DNA of 17,887 nucleotides, taken from the NCBI GenBank assembly GCA_046728115.1, contig JBKPDW010000632.1, positions 1 to 17,887 of the forward strand, in the 5' to 3' direction. Each line of letters opens with the position of its first letter. The stretch's first letter is position 1. The notes below the pieces were generated by a model. It was not told the DNA's origin. It did no database searches and saw only the letters and a program-made list of their open reading frames with translations. A program made the position numbers and the translations under genes. Origin of the DNA: CAVSWN01 sp046728115. Its GTDB lineage: Bacteria > Acidobacteriota > Vicinamibacteria > Vicinamibacterales > CAVVIG01. Of the stretch, positions 1-8,500 are shown in pieces.

Positions 1-2
1 CC

Positions 3-1541
3 TTTGCGCAGGTCACGCCCGACCGGATCCTTCGAGCTGAAACGACGCCCGCCGACTGGCTCACGTACTCCGGCAACTATCAATCGCACCGCTTCGCGCC
101 GCTCACCCAGATCAACCGCGACAACGTGTCACGGTTGAAACCGGCGTGGATCTATCAGATGCGCCGGACCGGAATCGTCGAAACGACGCCGCTCGTCGTC
201 GACGGCGTCATGTACCTCACCGAGCCCCCGAGCACGGTGACGGCGCTCGACGTCCACACCGGCCGGCCGCTGTGGACGTATTCGCCGCAGATCCCGACCG
301 ATGTCATCGTGATCGGGTCGCCGCCCGTGAACCGCGGGGTCGCGATCCTGGGCGATACCGTGTTCGCCGGAACGGTGCACGGCCACCTGATCGCGCTCGA
401 CGCGAAGTCCGGCACCGTACGCTGGGACACGACGGTCGACGACAACAAGTTCGGCTACTATCTGACGTCTGCCCCGCTCGCGCTCGACGGCCGCATCATT
501 GTCGGCGTATCGGGCGCCGAAGCGGGAATCCGCGGATTTCTCGACGCCTACGACCCCAAAACGGGACAGCGCGTGTGGCGCACCCACACGATTCCGGCGC
601 CCGGAGAGCCCGGATCGGAAACGTGGCACGGCGAGAGCTGGAAGACCGGCGGCGGCTCGGCTTGGCTGACCGGCTCGTACGACCCCGCGCTCAACCTGGT
701 GTACTGGGGGACGGGAAATCCCGGTCCCGACTGGAACGGCGATCTGCGGCCCGGCGACAACCTGTACACGTGCTCACTCATCGCGCTGAATCCGGCCGAC
801 GGAAAAATCAAGTGGCACTTCCAGTTCACACCGCACGACATTCACGACTGGGACTCGAACGAGATCCCCGTCCTGTTCGACGCCGCCGTCAACGGCCGTC
901 CGCGGAAGCTCGTGGCGATGGCCAACCGCAACGCGTTCTACTACGTGCTCGATCGCGAGACGGGCGAGTTCCTGTCGGCCCTGCCGTACGCGAAGCAGAC
1001 ATGGGCGGAACGGATCGACGTCAAAGGCCGTCCGATCCGCCGCGCCGGTACGGAGCCGAGCGTCGAGGGGACGCTCGTGTTTCCCAACATTCAGGGCGCG
1101 TCGAACTGGCCGAGCCCGTCCTATAGTCCACAGACGAAGCTCTTCTACCAGGCGGCGCGCGAGATGGGCACGTACTTCTACAAGGGCGAGCCAAGCTATA
1201 AGCCCGGCGAGGCGTTCGTGGCGGGCGGCGGCCGCGCCGTCAACGGCGACGATGCGTGGGGCGCGATTCGCGCGTTGGAATCGACAACGGGCGCGCTGAA
1301 ATGGGAATTCAAGCTCCTGTCGCCTCCGATGAGCGGCGTGCTGTCCACGGCCGGCGGCCTGGTCTTCGGCGGGACCGACGAAGGCAATTTTTTCGCGCTC
1401 GATGCCGACACCGGGAAGCCGCTGTGGGACATTCAGCTCGGCGGCGCGGTCAGGGCGAACCCGATGTCGTTCGCTGTCGACGGCAAGCAGTACGTAGCGA
1501 TCGCGGCCGGGTACGGGCTGTTTGTATTCGGGTTGCCGTGA
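3..1541 (+). CDS. PQQ-dependent (quinoprotein) alcohol/glucose dehydrogenase, 5'-truncated by window edge
   Basis: Eight-bladed quinoprotein beta-propeller that would oxidise an alcohol or sugar in the periplasm using PQQ and Ca2+. The frame is open from base 3, and the segment before the GTG at 126 already reads as family sequence (DWLTYSGNYQSHRFAPL), so the true start lies upstream of the window. Likely cofactor and metal ligands are visible: GAEAGIRG with Glu at 519-521, WGTGNPGPDW with Asn at 717-719, and the catalytic-Asp region HDIHDWDSNE at 834-863. Repeated blade motifs of the LDxxTGxxxW kind run through the protein. The vicinal Cys-Cys pair of methanol dehydrogenases is not seen, and there is no C-terminal cytochrome c domain, so electrons must go to a separate acceptor. 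A GdhB-like gene starts 10 bases after its stop. The family is secure; the substrate is unknown. Confidence 0.93.
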   Translation, partial: FAQVTPDRILRAETTPADWLTYSGNYQSHRFAPLTQINRDNVSRLKPAWIYQMRRTGIVETTPLVVDGVMYLTEPPSTVTALDVHTGRPLWTYSPQIPTDVIVIGSPPVNRGVAILGDTVFAGTVHGHLIALDAKSGTVRWDTTVDDNKFGYYLTSAPLALDGRIIVGVSGAEAGIRGFLDAYDPKTGQRVWRTHTIPAPGEPGSETWHGESWKTGGGSAWLTGSYDPALNLVYWGTGNPGPDWNGDLRPGDNLYTCSLIALNPADGKIKWHFQFTPHDIHDWDSNEIPVLFDAAVNGRPRKLVAMANRNAFYYVLDRETGEFLSALPYAKQTWAERIDVKGRPIRRAGTEPSVEGTLVFPNIQGASNWPSPSYSPQTKLFYQAAREMGTYFYKGEPSYKPGEAFVAGGGRAVNGDDAWGAIRALESTTGALKWEFKLLSPPMSGVLSTAGGLVFGGTDEGNFFALDADTGKPLWDIQLGGAVRANPMSFAVDGKQYVAIAAGYGLFVFGLP

Positions 1542-1551
1542 CTTCCCTGTC

Positions 1552-3012
1552 GTGAGACACCATCGATTGGTCTTCTTCGCGATCGCGGCGATGGCCGCGT
1601 CCGCCTTGCGCATCCGGGGGGCGACACAGGCTACGCCAGCCCCGAGCACAGTCGAGCGATCCGCCTCTGCGGGGCAGTTCGTGATGCGTGTCGTGACGAA
1701 CGGGCTCGCGAATCCGTTTCAGGAGGTCTGGGGCCCGGACGACTACCTCTGGGTTACGGAGCGGACCGCCGGACGGATCACTCGCGTCCGCCCTTCGGAT
1801 GGATCGACCACCACGGCGATCGAGATCAGCGATTTGCTTGCCGACGGTCCCGGTGGGCTGCTGGGGATGGCGCTCGATCCCGATCTTCTGAGAGGGACTG
1901 GACACGACCATGTCTACGTCGCCTACACGTACGACGCCGATGCCGATCCGGCGACGATCAGCCGCCGGACGAAGATCGTCCGCTTCAGGTACGACCCGAA
2001 GGCGCGTGTGCTCGGCAACGCAACGGACATCCTGGTCGGCCTCCCCGCCGGCACAGATCATCAGGGCGGGCGCCTGATCATCGGTCCCGATCGGAAGCTG
2101 TATTTCACGATCGGCGATCTGGGTGCCAATCAACTGGCCAACTTCTGCAAGCCGGATCGCTCGCAAAGCGTTCCGACCCTCGCGCAGGTGCAAGCGCGCG
2201 ACCTGTCGATGTACGAGGGAAAAGTGCTGCGGTTGAACCTGGACGGATCGATCCCGCCGGACAATCCGATGATTGCCGGCGTGAGAAGCCACATCTACTC
2301 GTACGGCCATCGCAACCCACAAGGGCTCGTCTTTGCCCCGGACGGGAAGTTGTACGAGTCCGAACACGGGCCGAACACCGATGACGAGATAAACCTGATT
2401 CGGGCCGGCGGGAATTACGGGTGGCCGTACGTCGCCGGCTATCGGGACGACCTGTCGTACGCGTATGCGAACTGGTCCGCGTCGAGGGGCGTACCATGTG
2501 CGTCGTTGAAGTTCACGGCCTACCCGGAGATCCCGCCGTCGGTTCCCGTGCAGAAGGAGAGCGCGTGGGACCATCCTGACTTCACTCCGCCCATCCAGAC
2601 CTTCTTCACGGTGCCGACCGGATACGACTTCAAGAACCCGAAATGCGCCGAGCGCGAGCTGTACTACCAGTGCTGGCCGACCGTCGCGCCGTCGAGTCTT
2701 GCGATGTACAGCGGGAACGCCATCCCAGGTTGGAACCACTCGCTTCTGTTGCCGAGCCTCAAGCACGGCACCGTCTATCGCATTCAGCTCGACGCGACCG
2801 GCACGACCGTCGTCGGTGACCCCGACGAAAACGAGTACTTCAAGACCGTGAATCGATACAGGGACGTGGCGCTCGGTCCGGACGGCCTGACGCTGTTCAT
2901 CGCGACCGACGTCGAGGGCAACACGCAGGACCGTTCGGGCAGGCCGGCCAAAGGCGTCGACAACCCGGGGGCGATCCTCGAGTTTCGGTACGTCGCCGAT
3001 CGATCGCGATGA
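1552..3012 (+). CDS. gdhB: Soluble PQQ-dependent glucose/aldose dehydrogenase (GdhB-like), exported
   Basis: Periplasmic six-bladed quinoprotein that oxidises aldoses to aldonolactones. The 486 residues match the length of Acinetobacter calcoaceticus sGDH (478 with signal). The known sGDH residues, recalled from the literature, recur with a constant offset of 26: the catalytic base His in DHQGGRL (H170), Arg-Asn in HRNPQG (R254, N255) and the Ca/PQQ site GPNTDDE (G273, P274). A Lys in LPSLKHG (K404) corresponds to the PQQ-contacting Lys. This points to sGDH proper rather than the broader YliI/Asd group. The GTG at 1552 is chosen because it begins a clean signal peptide (RHHRLVFFAIAAMAASAL). 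A TTG in frame at 1522 lies inside the preceding gene. No good Shine-Dalgarno is visible, so translation is probably coupled to the upstream quinoprotein, which stops 10 bases before. Actual sugar preference is not determined. Confidence 0.9.
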   Translation: MRHHRLVFFAIAAMAASALRIRGATQATPAPSTVERSASAGQFVMRVVTNGLANPFQEVWGPDDYLWVTERTAGRITRVRPSDGSTTTAIEISDLLADGPGGLLGMALDPDLLRGTGHDHVYVAYTYDADADPATISRRTKIVRFRYDPKARVLGNATDILVGLPAGTDHQGGRLIIGPDRKLYFTIGDLGANQLANFCKPDRSQSVPTLAQVQARDLSMYEGKVLRLNLDGSIPPDNPMIAGVRSHIYSYGHRNPQGLVFAPDGKLYESEHGPNTDDEINLIRAGGNYGWPYVAGYRDDLSYAYANWSASRGVPCASLKFTAYPEIPPSVPVQKESAWDHPDFTPPIQTFFTVPTGYDFKNPKCAERELYYQCWPTVAPSSLAMYSGNAIPGWNHSLLLPSLKHGTVYRIQLDATGTTVVGDPDENEYFKTVNRYRDVALGPDGLTLFIATDVEGNTQDRSGRPAKGVDNPGAILEFRYVADRSR

Positions 3013-3031
3013 CTCATGGAACGCGACGCTG

Positions 3032-3093
3032 AACGCAGAGCTCGCGGAATCCGCGGAGAATTGTTCGCCCCTGGTGTCGGCGCTTTCTGCGTT
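3032..3093. repeat. Inverted repeat in the gdhB-aldolase gap, resembling a dispersed CGCAGAG/CGCGGAG-type element
   Basis: Eight-base arms match perfectly: AACGCAGA at 3032-3039 and TCTGCGTT at 3086-3093. Within the left side there is a second short palindrome, CGCGGA-A-TCCGCG at 3043-3055, continuing into CGCGGAGAA. The left half has the look of the AACGCAGAG/CGCGGAGAA elements found scattered between genes in many environmental bacteria. No transposase is present. It could fold as an RNA hairpin and attenuate read-through to the aldolase gene, but it lacks the T tract of an intrinsic terminator. Confidence 0.45.
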
Positions 3094-3114
3094 GACCGTG
3101 AACAGGAATGGAAT

Positions 3115-3120
3115 GTGAGG
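3115..3120 (+). promoter_or_regulatory. Ribosome-binding site that fixes the aldolase start
   Basis: GTGAGG lies 5 bases before the ATG at 3126. It favours this ATG over the in-frame ATG at 3108 and places the hydrophobic signal segment directly at the N-terminus. Confidence 0.55.
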
Positions 3121-3125
3121 TTGCG

Positions 3126-4157
3126 ATGAAACCATTTCTCCTGACCCTGACACTCGTCGGATTCGCCTTCTCGACATTGGTGTCGGGACAGGGCGGCGAT
3201 CCTCACTACGGCAAGCCAAAGCGCCTCAACAAGATGATCGAGCTTCTTGACGCGGGCCAACCCGTGTACGACGTCGGCGTGACAGGCGGTGGCTATGAAG
3301 AGGGCAAGAAACTCGCGCAAACGACGAACGACCTCATTCAGTACGAAATGGAACACGGTCCGTTCGAGCCGCAACGCCTGCGCGATTTCATGCAGGGGCT
3401 CGTTGACGCGGGACCCACCAAGAGCGGTCACCGGACGCCGACGGTCATCGTCACGTTGCCGTTTACTGGTTTGGATGCAGCCTCCGTTCGCGCGAACACC
3501 TGGGTGATCGAACAGATTCTGACGGCAGGTGTGCACGGCCTGATGTTGTGTCACGCGCGAAACGCCGAAGCTGTCAGAGCGTTCGTCGCAGCGGCGCGCT
3601 ATCCGTTCGACCGCGAGAGTCTCAAAGGCGCCGATCGAGGACTCCCGGAGGGCTTGCGCGGATCCGGAGGCCAGGGTCCCGCGGCGAAAATCTGGGGCAT
3701 TTCCGCCACCGAGTACATGGAACGCGCCGACCCCTGGCCGATGAACCCGAATGGGGAGCTCATCTTGTCAGTGAAGATGGAGGACAAGTACGCGCTGGAG
3801 AACGTCGATGAAATCACCAGGGTGCCGGGAATCGCATGGGGCGAATGGGGCCCGGGCGATCAGGCCATGTCACTGATGGGGCTCGAATACCTGAAAAAGG
3901 GCGGGTCCGACGAGGCGCATGCCGGCACGGGTGGCTTTACTCCAGAGGGGTTGCCGCGGATTGGCGAGCCTAAGCTGGATGCGGCGCGCGCACGCATCAT
4001 GGCCGCGATGAAGGCCCATCATATTTTTCCGCTGCATTCCGCCAGTAGCGACAACCTCGAACAGTTGATCAAAGCGGGGATCATGGTGACCCACGGCACC
4101 AGCGTCGAGCTCACCAACAAGGGTCGAGCGTTCACCAAGCGGCAGATGCCGTATTGA
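3126..4157 (+). CDS. Exported HpcH/HpaI aldolase/citrate lyase-fold protein with atypical active site
   Basis: A 343-residue TIM-barrel protein of the HpcH/HpaI (class II pyruvate aldolase) family, which cleaves or forms 2-keto-3-deoxy acids. Matches to the family are EHGPFEP (E76-H77, catalytic His region), AGVHGLMLCHARNAEAV (134-150), VKMEDKYALENVDEI (216-230, with metal-ligand Glu219) and GEWGPGDQAMSLMG (239-252, with metal-ligand Asp245). Two things are odd. First, residues 1-22 form a Sec signal peptide, although canonical members are cytoplasmic. Second, at the usual VRVP site with the substrate-binding Arg the protein reads TVIVTLP (106-112). A family member is about 250-270 residues; the excess here is the signal plus an insertion around 165-205. 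The gene follows two exported PQQ dehydrogenases on the same strand after 113 bases, which suggests a shared sugar-acid theme. Retro-aldol activity is unproven, and a related lyase or binding role is possible. Confidence 0.8.
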   Translation: MKPFLLTLTLVGFAFSTLVSGQGGDPHYGKPKRLNKMIELLDAGQPVYDVGVTGGGYEEGKKLAQTTNDLIQYEMEHGPFEPQRLRDFMQGLVDAGPTKSGHRTPTVIVTLPFTGLDAASVRANTWVIEQILTAGVHGLMLCHARNAEAVRAFVAAARYPFDRESLKGADRGLPEGLRGSGGQGPAAKIWGISATEYMERADPWPMNPNGELILSVKMEDKYALENVDEITRVPGIAWGEWGPGDQAMSLMGLEYLKKGGSDEAHAGTGGFTPEGLPRIGEPKLDAARARIMAAMKAHHIFPLHSASSDNLEQLIKAGIMVTHGTSVELTNKGRAFTKRQMPY

Positions 4158-4161
4158 GTCG

Positions 4162-5550
4162 TTACGATTCTTTTCGATGGAGCCACACGGCATCGTAGAG
4201 TGGTCGCGCGGCTGGCCCGGCGATCACCGCCGTGCGCATATGAACGACCGGCATTGCGACGGTGGCCGCGATCTCAGCCAGACCGCGGCGCGACTCATTG
4301 TGGATGAAGTACCCACCGGGTCGCAGCATCGCGCCGATATTGCACAGAGCAAGCGCGAGCTGGTCGTCTTCAAAATAAGTGAGCACGTTGGTCGCTACGA
4401 CCAGATCAAAAGGTGTCGGATCGGTCAACCGCTCCGTGATGACGTTGAGCCGTTCGGCAGTGATCGCATGCGAGACGGCCACTCGAACGGCGATGGATCG
4501 AAGGTATCGAGGATCCGAAGCGATCGTGCGGGGCGCCTCGACAGCTGCTCCGATGGCGAGACCAAGCTGGCGCGCGTACGCGCGGTAGTCGTCACTGAAC
4601 GGCCGATCGGGGGTTTGCGCGATACCGCTGAACAGGTGCAGCGTGAGCGGTCGATCGGTGACCGACTCGAGGAACGAAACGACGCGCCGATTCGCATCGA
4701 TCGAACGCACGTGCAGTTCCTGCTCTGACGCGAGCGACAGCGCCAGGAGCGCGTCGGCCACGGCGAACGGCTGATAGCTTTGCGGCGGGACGCGATCGAA
4801 TAAGTCGGTCCTCGACGCGAGATCCAGACCCGGCCCAACGATCAATACACGGTTGATCCGAACGCTGTGGCCCGCGCTCAGCGATTGGAGGGCACCCAGC
4901 CCGAGGTAGACGCCGAATCCCGATTCGGTCTGTGTGTCTGAGCTGTGGGGACGCGTCTGATACAACCGCGCGATCCTTGCCACGTCGGATGATGACGTGG
5001 GGGCCACGAACTCTTTCATGTATAGGAAGCGCGCCACGCGCACGTAATCGCGGTACAGATCGTCCAGCGAAGGCGTTCGGCCCTCTCGCGTGAAGACCTG
5101 CCTGAAATAATCAACCCGCGCTTCATCTGTGCGCCGATCGAACGCGTGCACGAGATCCGCTACGCGCGCTCGCTCCGCTGCAGGCCAACCACCGGTCGGG
5201 AGATACGTGCCATCCTCGAGCAGTCGGCTCCGCTGGGATTCCGGCAGACCTTCGACGAACCGCTTGGCGCTGACCGCAGGTTCGATGCGGGGCCGGTTCG
5301 TGAAGCGGGTCGATTGCAGCGCGTAATAGATCAGATGCTCGCGCTCGCCTTCCGCGATCCGCCTCTCGGTGTCGGCGTCGATGTTCGAGATGTAATCGGC
5401 AAAGCCGTGCTCGCCGATCCCGCGCGCGGCAAGTTGCTCTCGGATCGGGGTCGGCAGATCGGTGTGGGCAATCCGCCGGCTGGGTGCAGCCGCTTGTGGC
5501 CCGAGTGTGGCCGCGGCGACTGCAGCCGTCGCCGCGGCCACCTTCAGCAC
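4162..5550 (-). CDS. Probable exported class I SAM-dependent methyltransferase-fold protein
   Basis: A 462-residue protein whose C-terminal half has Rossmann-type SAM methyltransferase features: motif I VLIVGPGLDLA (235-245), acidic motif II VRSIDANRRV (281-290), motif IV FDLVVATNVLTYFED (381-395) and the post-motif strand LRPGGYFIHNE (409-419). The FDLVVATNVL...LRPGG layout recalls CheR and related enzymes. Residues 30-220 are mainly helical, with no family I recognise. The N-terminus is an Ala-rich hydrophobic run after Lys3, ending near PQAAAPSRR, and looks like a Sec signal, though it is weakly charged. The GTG start at 5550 follows the TonB receptor stop by 9 bases, and a TGAGG overlapping that stop supplies the ribosome-binding site. 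Translational coupling is therefore likely. Substrate unknown. If truly periplasmic, SAM supply is a puzzle. Its 3' end lies 4 bases from the convergent aldolase stop. Confidence 0.72.
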   Translation of the reverse strand: MLKVAAATAAVAAATLGPQAAAPSRRIAHTDLPTPIREQLAARGIGEHGFADYISNIDADTERRIAEGEREHLIYYALQSTRFTNRPRIEPAVSAKRFVEGLPESQRSRLLEDGTYLPTGGWPAAERARVADLVHAFDRRTDEARVDYFRQVFTREGRTPSLDDLYRDYVRVARFLYMKEFVAPTSSSDVARIARLYQTRPHSSDTQTESGFGVYLGLGALQSLSAGHSVRINRVLIVGPGLDLASRTDLFDRVPPQSYQPFAVADALLALSLASEQELHVRSIDANRRVVSFLESVTDRPLTLHLFSGIAQTPDRPFSDDYRAYARQLGLAIGAAVEAPRTIASDPRYLRSIAVRVAVSHAITAERLNVITERLTDPTPFDLVVATNVLTYFEDDQLALALCNIGAMLRPGGYFIHNESRRGLAEIAATVAMPVVHMRTAVIAGPAARPLYDAVWLHRKES

Positions 5551-5559
5551 GGCAGCGCC

Positions 5560-8500
5560 TCAGAACAGGAGCTTGATCCCAAGCTGCCCGTATCGCGGGA
5601 AATTCGACTGGCGGACGACCGTCCGATCGATCGTGCCGAACAGCGAGTTCGTTGGATTGTTCTCGTACTGCCGCTCATCGTAGATCACCTGGTTCAGCAC
5701 GTTGTACAGCTCGAGACGGAGCTGCAGCCGCGCGTTGCCGTGCAGGCGCGTGGTCTTCGCAAAATTGAGATCGAACTGGTAGAACGGCGGCCGCCGGATA
5801 TTCGCATCGCGGAACGGCACGTACGTGCCCGTGTAGTTCGGCTTGATGATGAAATTCGGCTGCGTGCACCCCGCCGCGACCGAGTAGCCGAGCATGGTGA
5901 CGACGCCCGCGTCGTTCATCTGCGCCACGCACGGCGTGACGGCACGGATCACCTGGGCGCCGAAGTCTACGTTGTCGATCTTCGCGTCCTTCACGTACGT
6001 GACGTTCTGCGGAAGACCCCAGGGCCGGCCAGAGTTGAACAGCCACATGCCGGCCACTTCCCATCCCCCGACGAGACCTGCCACGGCGGGACTCGACGAG
6101 GAGAGGAATTTCTGATCGCGACCGAACGGCAGATGGTAGACGCCGGAAATGGTGACTCTGTGACGGCGATCGCTCTCGAACGGCGACTTCTGCACGACGC
6201 GGTCGACGTCGGTGATCAGCGGATTCTGGTTGTTGTTGCCGCCGATCACGTTGTCGCCGCCGTTCTCCTCGATCATCTTCGACAACGTGTACGTCCCGGC
6301 GAGCGTGAGCCCCGTCGACACGCGCTTGTTCGCCACGACCTGCGCCGAGTTGTACCAGATGCTGCCGTCGTTCCGATCGAACATCGTAATCTGGCCGAAC
6401 TCCGGGAACGGCCGGCTCAACTCGTAGCGCGACAGCGTCGGGCTCGTGAACCGCGAGGTCCCCTCGAAACCCGGAACCTGATAGAACGGATTGGGCAGCA
6501 GCTCGTTGCAGTACGCGACGCTGCCGCCCTTCGTCGGATCGCATCTGTCACGAAGTGACAGCGGCGGCTCGTTGAATCCGCCCCACCGATTCTGCTCCTG
6601 CACGGTGCGGCTGCCGACATACGACACTTCGACGGTCGTCCGCCATGGCAACTCGCGCTGCATGCCGACCGAGAACTGGTGGACGTACGGATTGACGAAG
6701 TCGGGATTCGAGAAGCTCACGCTGCGTCCAACGAACGTCTCGAGCCCGAGCGAGGAGCCCGGCGCCGGCGCGATGCCCTGCGAGAACGGATTCGAAAACG
6801 CGTAGGTGGACGTGCGATCCGAATCGAGCGACGTGATGAGCGGCGTCTGCACGCCGAAGCCGTTCGATGCAGAGATGCCAACGAGGTTGACGTAGTAGAG
6901 ACCGTAGCCACCACGCAGCACAGTCTTGTCGCCGAGCAGATAGGCAGCGCCAATGCGTGGCTGGATGTTGTTCTGGTCCCGCTGGTACGGATACTTCGGG
7001 TTGCCATTGACGTCGACGAACCCCAGGCCGCCCCGAACCTGATAGCCGGGGAACTGCTGCTGGTTGATCCGCGCCGACACCGGATTGATCGCCTGCGTGT
7101 CGAAGCCGTAGTTGATGCGATTCTGCTCCTCGAACACCGGGGTGTTGAAATCCCACCGCAGGCCAAGGTTCAGCGTGAACCGGTCGGTGACCTTCCAGTC
7201 GTCCTGCACCCAGGGCGCGTAGTAGTTCCACCGGAACGTCGGATAGAAATTGTTCTCGACGAAACCGAACGCCGGTGCGCCGAGCAGGAACGACGCGATC
7301 GAGTTGCCGGTCAGCGCGTCCGCCGAGTTGAAGACACGTTGCGTGAAGCGGCGGTCGAACGTCAGCACGAACAGGTTGGTGTTGATCTCGCGCGTGTACC
7401 GCGTTATCCGCATGTCGAGGCCGCCGCGCACGTTGTGCGCGCTCTTCACCCACGAGAAGTTCGGCTGCAGGCTGAAGCCTTTCGTCGTCTCGCTGTTGCG
7501 GCTGTTGCGGCCAAGGTTCTGATACTCCACCGTGCCGCCGGTGGTCGCCCCGAACCCGCTCGGCGCGCTTGCGGTCGTGACGAAATTCAGACGCGGAAAG
7601 ACCTTGTTCGGAAGCTGATTGACGAAGGACGCGGGAAATCCAAGCTCCGCCGGATTGAAATTCAGTCCGGGATCCGACCGCGCGAGCTCGAGGTACTGAT
7701 TGAGCCCCACTCGAACGTTCACGACCAGTGAGGGGCTCACCGTCCGCACCCAGTCGGCGACGCCGCTATGGTTGATGCGCCAGAGCGGCAGCTGGCCGTC
7801 CTGCGCGGGCCCGCTCAGGATGCCGTTAACGCTGCGCTGCTCCGTGCGTTTGTTGTACGCGTAGCGCACGTAGATCTTCGTCCGCTCGCTGATGTTCTGA
7901 TCGACCTTCGTTGCGATGTTACGGAACGTATCGAATGCGAGGTTCGGGGCGAACACGTAGTTGTTGCGCCAGGGATCGCTGCCCGCCGGCGCAGCTGAAT
8001 TCGGCTGCAGAAAGTACTGCGAGAACGTCCGCGCCATCGGATCGATCCGATTGGCGGGAATGATGTTGCCGGGAAATGGATCGCGGACCCACTGCCCGTC
8101 CATGAGTCGGCCGGTCGACGGATCGTAGATGGTGATCAATCGTCCCTGCGCGTCTCTCAGGTTGCTGAAATCGCCGCGAAGCTGCGCGCCATCGGGTACC
8201 GTGTAGGTGGCGGGATTCGGCGTCGCCTCCTTGTACCCCTCGTAGTTGAACATGAAGAACGTCTTGCCGCGGCCGTCGTAGAGGCCCGGCAGCGTCACCG
8301 GCCCGTCCACCTGGAAGCCGTACTGATCTAACTTGTGATCCGGTTTCTCGCGGTTGTTCACCTTGAAGAAGTACTCGTTCGAGTCGAGCTCCTTTCGGCG
8401 CGCGAACTCGTACACGGATCCGTGAAACGTGTTCGTCCCCGATTTCAACGAGACATTGACCACGCCGCCGGCAGTACGGCCGTATTGAGCGTCGTAGCTG

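Noticed and set aside
1450..3219. Long open frame on the minus strand opposite the gdhB-like gene (589 codons)
   Set aside because: It is Arg/Pro-rich with no recognisable motifs and runs opposite a clearly conserved enzyme; it is a consequence of high GC in the third codon position.
5146..6558. Plus-strand frame of 470 codons opposite the methyltransferase and receptor
   Set aside because: Low-complexity Arg/Val/Asp composition typical of an antisense shadow; no start signal or domain.
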